Part shown: piece by piece, positions 31,057-37,927 of the stretch
Layout: each line of letters opens with the position of its first letter
Numbering within the stretch: position 1 is the first letter of the stretch
Source: Phycisphaerae bacterium
GTDB taxonomy: Bacteria > Planctomycetota > Phycisphaerae > Sedimentisphaerales > Anaerobacaceae
NCBI GenBank assembly: GCA_026386805.1
Contig: JAPLMX010000223.1
Coordinates: 1-38,029 of the forward strand
Direction: 5' to 3'
DNA length: 38,029 bases
Program-made: the position numbers and the translations under genes
The notes under the pieces: generated by a model
Databases searched by the model: none
Seen by the model: the letters and a program-made list of their open reading frames with translations, nothing else
What the model was told of the DNA's origin: nothing

Positions 31057-33975
31057 CTACTGGGCAAGCCCCCGGCCCAAAACGATATCGTCGATAAAGA
31101 CGACACCGGTGCCGTCGGCGGCCGGTGCGTTGCGATTGCCAACGCCAATACACATCGTCTTGACCCGGTTCAGGTTCACTCCGACCAGATCACGGTAGGG
31201 GATCGTCCACTGCCGCCACGTGGGACGCCGCGTGATGGCGTCATCGGCGTTCACAACCGTCACGCTCGCGCCGGCACTGTCCTGGATCCTCACGTACATC
31301 GGCTCGATCGAGTTGCCCTTGGGTTGGGTAGCACCGATCTCGGCCGTCTGCCACGCACCGGTCACGTTGCCGGTCGTCGAGAGGCTGGAGAACTCGGCCG
31401 CGGTCAAGATCGCCGCATCGTGGCTGGTCAGGGCCAGACCGATGAGAACGTTGCTGGCCATCGGGATCGTCACCGATGCGGTCGTCGTGGCATTGACCCA
31501 TGTGACGCCGTCCGCGGACCGCTGCGCGGTGAAGACATCGCCGGTCCGGGTCAACTTCACCCAGTACGGGGCGACCAGCCCGGCCGTCGCCACCTGGCTC
31601 ATCACGTTGCCAGTCTCCGGACGCTGCTGGAACGAAACCCCGTAGTCCGGCGTCACACAGACGAACGCGTGCTTTGAGCCGGGATGGAGGCTCTCGCGGA
31701 TCATCACGCCGGCCTTGGCCCAGCCGTTGCTGCGAATCAGGCTGCCGACGCGGACCACCATCGAGCCGTTTCCACTCAGGTTCTCATAGGCATAGCGGAA
31801 CTGGTCCGCAGTGTCCCAGATGTCGGTCCCGATGGCGCTCATGATCATCTCCCCCTGGGCGGTCTCCGTAAAGTTGCCCGCGGTGCCGCGGAGGTACAAC
31901 CTCAGGGTATCAGCCCCCTTGTCCGTCCAATTCTGCGCCGTCGCAAAATCGCGTTTGGCCTCGGAGTAGAACGGTGCCGCCGTGTTGTCGTACCGCAGCG
32001 GCAGCGACTGGGCGCCGCCGTGAACAATCGTGCGCTCGGCAAACGGCGCCGCATCGTAGCCCACTTGGGAGCCGCTCTTGCCGTCGGTCACACCATCGAT
32101 CCACGTGTCATAGATGCGACTCTTGTCGTTGTTATAGCTCTCGAAGTCATCGACGGCACCAGACGCCGTGGTAGTGAAGCTCCAAACGTCGCCCGGATAG
32201 GTGACGGCGTTGACTTCATCGACGCGCCAGTAGTAAGTCGTGCCATACAGGAGAGAAGCCGGCGTGAAGCTGTGGCCGGTGACGGTCTGGGCGGTCGCGG
32301 TTCCCTTGGCCACGGCGTTGGGGTCCGTGCCGAAGTACACTTCGTGCGACTGGGCCTCGCGGCCGGGCCGCCAGATCAGGTCCGTCATCACACTGACACC
32401 CGTCGCGCTGTCGGCCGGCTGGGGCGTGCGGGCCTGCACGGGCACGTAGAAGAACCGCACCTCGCTCAGACTGGCCTGTGTCGTCATGCCCTAACCCTTC
32501 GTGATCGTCAGCTTGACGTACATGGCCATGATGCCACCGAAGGAAACGGTGGTGTTGTGCGTGTAGGTAGGCAGGCCCGGGGCCTGAGCGAATTGCGGGA
32601 CCCCCGCCAACTCGGTCCAGGCGTTGCCGTCCAGCGAATACTCGATTTTGACGTCCTTGGCGCCCAGATCCATGATCGGCTCGAGCAGCGAATTCGAGTT
32701 TCACACCCACAGTTCGTGCAGTTTGTACACTCTGTCAAACTGATACTGAATCCAGTTCGGCTGGGCCCCGGTGCTCATCCACATCTGCGTCAATTCGGTG
32801 GAGTGTTCGTCGTTGGCATTGAGTCCGGATCCATCGATGGTCCTTTCGGGCTTCATGGTGGCTTGGGCACTGGACGCGCGCGCCGTGATAGGCGAGACGG
32901 GATAAACAAATGGCTCCGTCGTGAAACTCCAGACGGCGCCTTTGAAGATGGTGGCATCGGGTGTCGCATTCACTTCGTCGATCCGCCAGTAGTACGTCCG
33001 GCCGTATTCGAGACCGGCCGGAGCGAAGGTCATGGCCGTTTGACCCCGGCTGACCAGAGTTTTCCCCGGATTAGCCCGACTGGCATTGTTGACATCGGCG
33101 TAGGCCGTCCCCAGGTACACATCGCGCGTCGCCGCCGTCTTCAGCGGGTCCCAACCCAGAACCACGTCCCGGGGTACATCGGTGGCCTTATCTTTCGGGC
33201 TGGGATTGGAGGCCGTGTCTGCGTGGTAGCCGGCCATGACGAGAGCAACCTCCTCCGCGGACAGTGCCCGGTTGTAGATGCCGACTTCGTCAATACCGCC
33301 TGAGAAGACTTGGTCGTAGCCGTCGTAACCTGCACCGCCACCCGTCACAGAGCCTATGCCCATATCGGAGGCTTCGCCTCCAGCATGGAAGGCAAAGGCG
33401 CCGGACGCCACCTGTTGACCATTGAGATAAAGCCTGGCTGTGGTTCCGTCAAAGGCGGCGGCTACGTGCGCCCAGATGTGGACGAGCGGATTCAGAGTGT
33501 TATTGGGTGAAACGATCGCATAGGTTCCTGTTTCCAGGCGAAAAGTACCGCCATTTTCCGGCCTGACCTGGACCTGGAACGGCGTCGTGTCGGGCCAGGT
33601 ATTTCTCTTGCCGATCAGGCCTTGATAGGTGCCGCCGCCGCCGGCCCACCGGATCCATACCGCCAGAGAAAGCTGCCCTGTTCCCTGTGCCGGATTCCAG
33701 GTTCCCAGTTCAATCCTGCTGGCTGCCGTGCCGTCACAGTTGACTCCGCCGCCTTGGTGTGCTGGCGAAATCCATGTTATGCCATTATGAAGGGTCCCGT
33801 CGTGTCCACTGCCCGACATATCGTGAGCGATATTGCCCGCCCCTTCATCAAGAGGATAGTATCCCACCAGACCGCTTCGAATATCGGCATTCGCCACACC
33901 TGCAGCCAGTCCCAGCACCAGAATAAGGGAGGCCATGTAAATGAATCTCTGAGAATCATACATATTTCTCGACAT
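31057..33975 (-). pseudogene. Secreted LamG/discoidin-type protein broken by two in-frame stop codons
   Basis: One frame runs from the ATG at 33975 (AAGGAGG 7 nt ahead) to a TAG at 31057, 973 codons, interrupted by TGA at 32701-32703 and TAG at 32491-32493. No frameshift is needed: all three pieces share a frame. Piece one (424 aa) has a signal peptide (MASLILVLGLAAGVANA), a LamG/concanavalin-like domain (VGYYPLDEG, IYNRALSAEEVALV) and a fibronectin-like linker. The stops fall inside the following F5/8-type (discoidin) domain: HELWV-stop-NSNSLLEP and KLTITKG-stop-GMTTQASLSEV. The last 476 codons continue with EVYFGTDPNAV and DDFESYNNDKS. From memory of homologs both stop positions are normally Trp (TGG). 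A recent pseudogene is the simplest reading; readthrough, recoding or sequence error remain possible. Confidence 0.8.
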
Positions 33976-34122
33976 GATACATCCTCCTTCACAAAATGTT
34001 GTCTCAGACGGATTCTACGAGGGTCGTTCTTATTGTTGTCCTGCTCGAAGAAACATGAATTGTAGCCTTCAACGCTCCACGCCGACCTTATCGATTTTAG
34101 CATTGAATGGAAGCTTGCCCTT

Positions 34123-34689
34123 GACATCCTGCTCAACGGAAAGAAGGTCGCCGGCATCCTCCTGGAATCGAAAATCCGAAGGACAAGGGATAGTTTGAAG
34201 TGCGAAGTGTCAAGTCACGTAGGATGGGCTTTAGCCCATGCGGATGATTCGTCCATAGCCGCACAGGAGCAGCATGGGCTAAAGCCCATCCTACCAACTC
34301 CAACGTCAGACTCCCCCTCCGCCATCCACGTCATCGGCATCGGCATCAACTGCCACCAGACGCCGGACAGCTTTCCGCCGGATTTGCAGACGACGGCCAC
34401 GAGTCTGGACCTGGTCAGCGGGACTCGGTGTCAGCGAGTGACCGTGGCCAAGAGGGTCCTCACGTCCCTCGACCACTGGCTGCGGATCGCCGAGCGAAAC
34501 GGTCAGCAGGTCATCGACACCTGGAGCCGCCTGAGCACGCAATTGGGCCAGCGCGTCACTCTTTCCTACAACAAACGCCGTTTCACCGGCAACTGCATCG
34601 GCGTGGACCCCGAGAAGGGCCTCATCCTCCAGCTCGACCGCGGCGGCATCCGCATGTTCGACGCCGCCCACACCCACATCGTCAAGTGA
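34123..34689 (+). pseudogene. birA: 3' remnant of biotin--protein ligase (birA) with an inserted repeat
   Basis: An open frame from the 34060s to TAA-less end TGA at 34687-34689 reads DILLNGKKVAGILLES (34123 onward), then repeat-encoded residues, then VIGIGINCHQ, ATSLD, a WSRLSTQLGQRV stretch and a closing FDAAHTHIVK. These are the BirA landmarks of the central and C-terminal domains. The N-terminal wing, the biotinoyl-AMP GRGR loop and a proper KWPND motif are missing: upstream is a TAG at 34063 and then the LamG gene's 5' region. Repeat D (34219-34294) lies inside the frame without breaking it, adding about 40 residues between LLES and VIGIG. The adenylate-forming residues are gone, so activity is not expected; a functional birA must exist elsewhere. 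Confidence 0.78.
34219..34294 (+). repeat. Palindromic interspersed repeat D inserted in the birA remnant
   Basis: The element is 76 bp with perfect 23-nt terminal inverted repeats: the left arm starts GTAGGATGGGC and the right arm ends GCCCATCCTAC. Each arm is itself a hairpin (ATGGGCTTTAGCCCAT). The 30-nt centre is not obviously related to repeat B, although both start GTAGG. I know this GTAGGATGGGC-type repeat as common in planctomycete genomes (recollection). Confidence 0.88.
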
Positions 34690-34714
34690 TCCGCCCGCGC
34701 ATCACACGCCGCCT

Positions 34715-34742
34715 GTCGATTCCTGGGCAAGCAGGAATCGAC
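34715..34742. terminator. Perfect hairpin between the birA remnant and the toxin gene
   Basis: The 11-nt arms GTCGATTCCTG (34715-34725) and CAGGAATCGAC (34732-34742) pair perfectly around the 6-nt loop GGCAAG. It sits between convergent coding ends (birA remnant at 34689, toxin stop at 34773) and lacks a T-run, so it may be a terminator or a further REP-like unit. Confidence 0.5.
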
Positions 34743-34772
34743 GAGTCCGGCGACGTACTTTCAGTCCCGGCG

Positions 34773-35072
34773 TCATTGCAGCCACTGGGAATCGAACAGC
34801 CGCTGTCCGTGGACAACCCCTACAATGGCGATCTTCTCCTCGTCCAGAATCTTATACAGAATTCGATAGCTGAAGACTCTGAGTTCGCGATACCGGTCTT
34901 CCTCCACCTCGGGTATCATCTTGCCAATCCTTGGGTGCTCTTTGAGCTTGCGCGTCTCCTTGATGATGAGTTGGACTACCCGACGAGCTTGGAAGGGAGA
35001 GTCCCTCTCGATGTACGAACCGATCTGCTCCACCTGCGCGACGGCTTTGATTGTCCAGATCACCTCAGCCAT
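34773..35072 (-). CDS. RelE/ParE-family toxin
   Basis: This 99-residue protein is of the RelE/ParE toxin superfamily: an N-terminal VIWTIKAVAQVEQIGSYIE helix region, then PRIGKMIPEVEEDRYREL, and the closing strands FSYRILYKILDEEKIAIVGV followed by HGQRLF. The pattern R-E-L-x-V-F-S-Y-R-I-L-Y is typical of ParE-like members, which inhibit gyrase; RelE members cleave mRNA at the ribosome. Which applies is uncertain, though YRILY and HGQR are seen more in ParE-like proteins. It overlaps the upstream antitoxin gene by 13 bp, the standard coupled arrangement. It is located in the accessory, repeat-rich part of the window. Confidence 0.88.
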   Translation of the reverse strand: MAEVIWTIKAVAQVEQIGSYIERDSPFQARRVVQLIIKETRKLKEHPRIGKMIPEVEEDRYRELRVFSYRILYKILDEEKIAIVGVVHGQRLFDSQWLQ

Positions 35073-35242
35073 TTCGCGAGTCGGCTCTCCACTTCGTCAT
35101 GGGGCAGGGTCTTGCCGTCCTCAATCTCTCGCTCGCCTCGCTCAATACACTCCAGAACGTAGAGATGGTACTGGATATCCTCGAAGGTCGATTCCTCCGG
35201 CATCCGCGAGATCACTTCGCATGCCTTCTGCTTGATGGTCAT
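35060..35242 (-). CDS. Antitoxin partner of the RelE/ParE-type toxin
   Basis: This is a 60-residue acidic protein. The C-terminal segment (LPHDEVESRLAKWL) is the typical toxin-binding helix of antitoxins paired with RelE/ParE toxins, and the N-terminal MTIKQKACEVISRMPEES part resembles small antitoxins of the same family. It binds and neutralises the toxin; autoregulation by a DNA-binding N-terminus is not evident from the sequence. GGAG stands 7 nt ahead of the ATG. It precedes and overlaps the toxin gene. Confidence 0.82.
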   Translation of the reverse strand: MTIKQKACEVISRMPEESTFEDIQYHLYVLECIERGEREIEDGKTLPHDEVESRLAKWLR

Positions 35243-35447
35243 AGGGCACTCCTGACTGCCATGGACGATCCAACGCTATTCTACGACATTCACGGCCCGC
35301 AGGCAAGCGGAATGGACAAGTAGCAGTCACCCGGATCGGGCACAAGCTTGCACGGCTCCAGGTCTTCCGTCAACCGTCACGTGCGTCGCGTTTGACTCGC
35401 GAGAAATGTACCTGACACCGTTGCGTTCCCTACCGGTTCCCTCTCCT

Positions 35448-35493
35448 CCGAGAATCCCCCCGGAATTCCCCGTGGTGTTGAAGAATCAAGCTC
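35448..35493 (+). repeat. Direct repeat, left copy, flanking the decayed DUF433/DUF5615 module
   Basis: CCGAGAATCCCCCCG followed by GAATTCCCCG and GTTGAAGAATCAAGCTC matches the sequence at 35855-35902 (CCGAGAATCCCCCCG, then GTTGAACGACCCCAAGCTC) with a few substitutions and indels. A shared ACCGTTGC lies just upstream of both. The right copy forms the outer end of an attC-like site, so this copy may be half of a lost one. The roughly 310-bp stretch 35243-35552 has no gene. Confidence 0.65.
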
Positions 35494-35552
35494 GCACACC
35501 AGATCGCATGGCTCGGACGGGCAAACCCGGAAAAAGTACCGCGTGCCTTTAG

Positions 35553-35684
35553 TTTCCCCGCATCACCGTGAGCGTCGTCCTGAAAATGCTGGCGGCCGGC
35601 AAGTCTATGCAAGACGTGCTCGCGGCCTATCCCGAACTGGAAACCGAAGACGTCCAGCAAGCCATGCGCTATGCCGCCTTCTGA
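35553..35684 (+). pseudogene. DUF433 antitoxin-like remnant
   Basis: In frame after a TAG at 35550, FPRITVSVVLKMLAAGKSM, DVLAAYPELETEDVQQAM and RYAAF-stop read as the core of the DUF433 family (usual form GTRI-VSVVL...YP-L--EDI--AL-YAA). The expected N-terminal G-K-P-x-I-x-G-T-R segment is lost and the C-terminal tail is truncated. GTG at 35568 could at best start a 38-residue peptide. DUF433 proteins are antitoxin-like partners of DUF5615 proteins, and a DUF5615 remnant follows. Confidence 0.6.
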
Positions 35685-35689
35685 ACACA

Positions 35690-35815
35690 GACCCCGGCGT
35701 GGTTACCCAAAGGCTCCGGCAGGTTCTCCCCCAAATCGAGGCCGCTCTGCGCCTTGGGTGCGCCGTCACCGTAGAGGACCACGCCGTGCGCATACGTCAA
35801 TTACCCATTCGGTAG
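35690..35815 (+). pseudogene. DUF5615 (PIN-like toxin) C-terminal remnant
   Basis: A different frame reads RLRQVLPQIEAALRLGCAV then TVEDHAVRIRQLPIR-stop, matching from memory the end of DUF5615 PIN-like proteins (leucine-rich helix, then a ...VVVE--R-RVRRLP strand). The N-terminal catalytic acidic part is missing, so no nuclease is expected. Together with the DUF433 remnant it looks like a decayed toxin-antitoxin pair. Confidence 0.5.
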
Positions 35816-35854
35816 ACAGCCTGGATAGGCTTCCCCGATACCGTTGCCTTCCTT

Positions 35855-35902
35855 CCGAGAATCCCCCCGCGATTCCTCACGCCGTTGAACGACCCCAAGC
35901 TC
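35855..35902 (+). repeat. Direct repeat, right copy
   Basis: This copy, CCGAGAATCCCCCCG through CCCAAGCTC, pairs with 35448-35493 about 407 bp away. Its last bases form one arm of the attC-like structure at 35884-36007. Confidence 0.65.
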
Positions 35903-36007
35903 AGCGACCGCGGAGTGTGGCGCGGCACCTGCATGGTGGGCGGAAAGGCGGCGGCGGAAGCAGGTGCCGTGACGCACGGAGCGGTTCGCTGCAGCGCATG
36001 GTTAGGC
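35884..36007 (-). other. attC-like integron recombination site (long, degenerate)
   Basis: Read on the minus strand, GCCTAAC (36001-36007) is an R''-type core. Next come GCTGCAGCGAACC and, at the far end, GGTCGCTGAGC; the reverse complement of the latter (GCTCAGCGACC) matches the former with single unpaired bases, the extrahelical-base pattern of attC. Inner arms GCACCTGC/GCAGGTGC add to the fold. The far core reads GTTCAAC rather than GTTRRRY, so recombination may be impaired. The stop codon of the HEPN-motif gene lies within the R'' core. Confidence 0.6.
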
Positions 36008-36511
36008 GACTTGTTCAAGCGCATGACTTAAGTTCCTGATTGCGTCTCTGAGCTCCTTGGCTTGCTCGGTGAGTCTCATCAACTGCTTAGGGGAAAGCGA
36101 TGAGACATCTCTATCCAAGCCGTGCGGTCTGCGTCGATTACTGCTCAACACACCGTCTGGCGCACCGTGCTCGATGTCTGCGAAATCGATGAGGCACCAA
36201 GTGCCGTGAATCGCTCGGTTCCGAACGGCTACAAGTTCTTGCGCCGTCTTCCGGATGTCCTTGAGTTGCTCCGTTTGTTGTCGGGTTAACCGGAAGGCTT
36301 GGGCAGTCAGGGACACGTAAAGGTCGAAAAGGGGGGTGGCGGTAAGACCCGCGAACGTAAGCTCGGCAATCTCACGCTTCTGTAATCCAGCGTGTTCAAA
36401 GACTCGCACGCAAGCTTGCCGTGTGGTTTCGCAAAGGTTCTCGAACTCGACAACAAACCTGCCTAAAGGAGCAAAAAGCCGGTCTGCAAATTGTTCCAGT
36501 TTATCGGTCAT
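36002..36511 (-). CDS. Cassette-encoded hypothetical protein with HEPN-like motif
   Basis: This 169-residue, mostly helical protein of unknown family starts MTDKLEQFADRLFAPLGRF. Around residue 100 it has VAVRNRAIHGTW, matching the R-x4-H signature of HEPN RNase domains, often found in abortive-infection and toxin proteins. The TAA stop lies inside an attC-like core (36001-36007), and the upstream end is bordered by a clear attC-like site (36552-36622), the layout of an integron gene cassette read on the minus strand. No good ribosome-binding site is seen before the ATG at 36511, which is common in cassettes. The function is unknown; a nuclease or phage-response role is inference. Confidence 0.65.
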   Translation of the reverse strand: MTDKLEQFADRLFAPLGRFVVEFENLCETTRQACVRVFEHAGLQKREIAELTFAGLTATPLFDLYVSLTAQAFRLTRQQTEQLKDIRKTAQELVAVRNRAIHGTWCLIDFADIEHGAPDGVLSSNRRRPHGLDRDVSSLSPKQLMRLTEQAKELRDAIRNLSHALEQVA

Positions 36512-36551
36512 GGATTGTTTCGCTCAATGTTCACGGGACGCGTGCGAAGTC

Positions 36552-36622
36552 GCCTAACGCCCGGCATGAGCCTTGAGGTGAACCCGCCGCGGGTTCATCC
36601 AATAGGCTCCGTGCCGTTGTTC
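36552..36622 (-). other. attC-like integron recombination site
   Basis: This is a 71-bp imperfect palindrome between two genes on the minus strand. It ends in GTTAGGC (36552-36558), a perfect GTTRRRY core. The outer arms CGGCACGGAGCC and GGCTCATGCCG pair with one extra unpaired G; the inner arms TTGGATGAACCC and GGGTTCACCTCAA pair around a short GCGGC loop. The opposite core (GAACAAC, 36616-36622) is less canonical. Size, extrahelical bases and position after a stop codon fit attC. Confidence 0.75.
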
Positions 36623-36629
36623 GACATCC

Positions 36630-37148
36630 CTATTTCAGTTTTGCCAGATAGATGAGTTCCTGGCACGCCGTCCGAAAGTCCGGGATGAGTTTGTCGATAT
36701 CCTCCCGATGGGCATTGTATCGCCGACTGTGGGCAGATTGATCTCCGACCGTCTTCAGGTTCGGGAGGGCACGCTTTGTGTTGCGCCCCAGATTCCACGC
36801 AGGTTCAGCCAGGGCGTGGGTCACCAAATCCGAGAGATAGAAGAAGTCGCCAGTTCGCGTGTCTCTGATCTTGTTCGCAATGCCGTGGGCTTCAAAGCAC
36901 TCGATGATGAGGGTCTCCATGAGGCGTCGCATCATGACGGCGCACGCGTCGAACCAGCCTTTCTCATAAGAACCATTGATTTGGTGCACAACTCGTTCAA
37001 GGTATCCACGGGTGTTCTGGACTAGGGCAAATGGCAATACAGCCTGAGTGGCCGGTCGCGTTCCCGCAGAAGGCGGCACATATCGTAGCGGCGCATCCGC
37101 TTGGATGCGCTTCGCGATATCCAAAGCTTCGCGAGCAACTGATCTCAT
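36630..37148 (-). CDS. Cassette-encoded DUF4145/HEPN-like protein
   Basis: This is a 172-residue helical protein. The middle WFDACAVMMRRLMETLIIECF and the later LKTVGDQSAHSRRYNA resemble DUF4145-like proteins (A-x-LLRRAxE and a G-N/D-x-x-A-H motif), which have HEPN-related folds and often accompany restriction or defence genes. The TAG is 7 bp before the attC-like site at 36552-36622, as in a cassette. It follows the DUF5343 gene by only 6 bp, so the two are co-transcribed and likely act together. The family assignment is from remembered motifs and moderate; no catalytic claim is made. Confidence 0.65.
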   Translation of the reverse strand: MRSVAREALDIAKRIQADAPLRYVPPSAGTRPATQAVLPFALVQNTRGYLERVVHQINGSYEKGWFDACAVMMRRLMETLIIECFEAHGIANKIRDTRTGDFFYLSDLVTHALAEPAWNLGRNTKRALPNLKTVGDQSAHSRRYNAHREDIDKLIPDFRTACQELIYLAKLK

Positions 37149-37154
37149 CGGCTA

Positions 37155-37850
37155 TCACTTCCTGTAAATGTGCTTCGCCATGCTTTCGAATATCTTGTCT
37201 ATCTGGTCAGGCGTTGCGTCCGATGAGATGTGAATCTGCAGGTTGATGCATACGCCGGGAAATGTCGGCGATTGCGGCTGCTCGGTGGTGTGCGTTGACC
37301 CCTGTGGAGGAGCTGACGGTTGAATTGCGGGCTGGGTGACTGGTGCCGCGCCCGGACGCTGCGTCTTCTGGCTGGCAGTTGCTTTCTTCCGTGGCTTCTC
37401 CTTGGGAGGTGCATCCTGTTTCCGTTTGGAGACGTCCGCCTCGGCCAGAATGGTGTACAACTGAACCATTCGTCGTACAGCGCTTGCGCCCACTCCTGTG
37501 TGATTGGCAAACCAACGATCTGCCGGAGTCTTGTCCTGACTTGGGTCGGGTGCCGCTGAGAGGAGGTCCTCCGGATACACGTGCTCGCGCATCTTCTTGC
37601 AGACATCGGCATACTGGTCATCGTCTCGCCACGCCCTTGCCAACTCTTGTGTCTTACCGTCCTTGTCGATGAGTCCAAGATCCTCAAGGAATGGCAGCAC
37701 GTTCGCTCTTGCAGACTTCGGCTGCATGTTCAAAGTCGCGGCGAGGTAACTATCCGTGACCACCCCTGGGATGCTCTGCTTGAACTTGTCGCGCAGCGCC
37801 CACCAATGCGCCCCTGGCAGCATCGGAAAGGACTGCTTCTTCTCCGTCAT
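37155..37850 (-). CDS. DUF5343-like protein
   Basis: This 231-residue protein starts at the ATG at 37850, which has a strong AAAGGAGG 6 nt ahead. The N-terminal half (PMLPGAHWWALRDKFKQSIP, then ARANVLPFLEDLGLIDKDGK) resembles DUF5343, a winged-helix-like domain of unknown function. A basic, Pro/Lys/Ala-rich linker follows (about 145-195), then a conserved-looking tail (INLQIHISSDATPDQIDKIF, ESMAKHIY) also seen in family members. The domain suggests DNA or RNA binding with a C-terminal partner-binding segment (inference). It forms an operon with the DUF4145/HEPN-like gene. Both lie on the distal side of the attC-like site, so they may be one two-gene cassette. Confidence 0.7.
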   Translation of the reverse strand: MTEKKQSFPMLPGAHWWALRDKFKQSIPGVVTDSYLAATLNMQPKSARANVLPFLEDLGLIDKDGKTQELARAWRDDDQYADVCKKMREHVYPEDLLSAAPDPSQDKTPADRWFANHTGVGASAVRRMVQLYTILAEADVSKRKQDAPPKEKPRKKATASQKTQRPGAAPVTQPAIQPSAPPQGSTHTTEQPQSPTFPGVCINLQIHISSDATPDQIDKIFESMAKHIYRK

Positions 37851-37913
37851 TTGTTCCTCCTTTTCTGTCGAACAGTAATTAGAGTGATCCACCTACTGAA
37901 TTTCGCATAATAC

Positions 37914-37927
37914 AGTGACAAGTCACT
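37914..37927. promoter_or_regulatory. Perfect 14-bp palindrome upstream of the DUF5343 gene
   Basis: AGTGACAAGTCACT is a 6-nt inverted repeat with a 2-nt centre, about 65 nt upstream of the ATG at 37850, next to a TATTAT-like box on the minus strand (around 37907-37912). It could be an operator site for a repressor, or a small transcript hairpin. Confidence 0.4.

Noticed and set aside
31684-33303. 539-codon open frame on the plus strand, opposite the LamG pseudogene
   Set aside because: I considered it because the LamG frame is broken, but the product is low-complexity Gly/Arg/Val-rich without domains, while the minus strand is clearly LamG/discoidin.
34715-34742. Reading the GTCGATTCCTG hairpin as a small RNA gene
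   Set aside because: It is a single short hairpin without promoter or terminator context; terminator or repeat is simpler.
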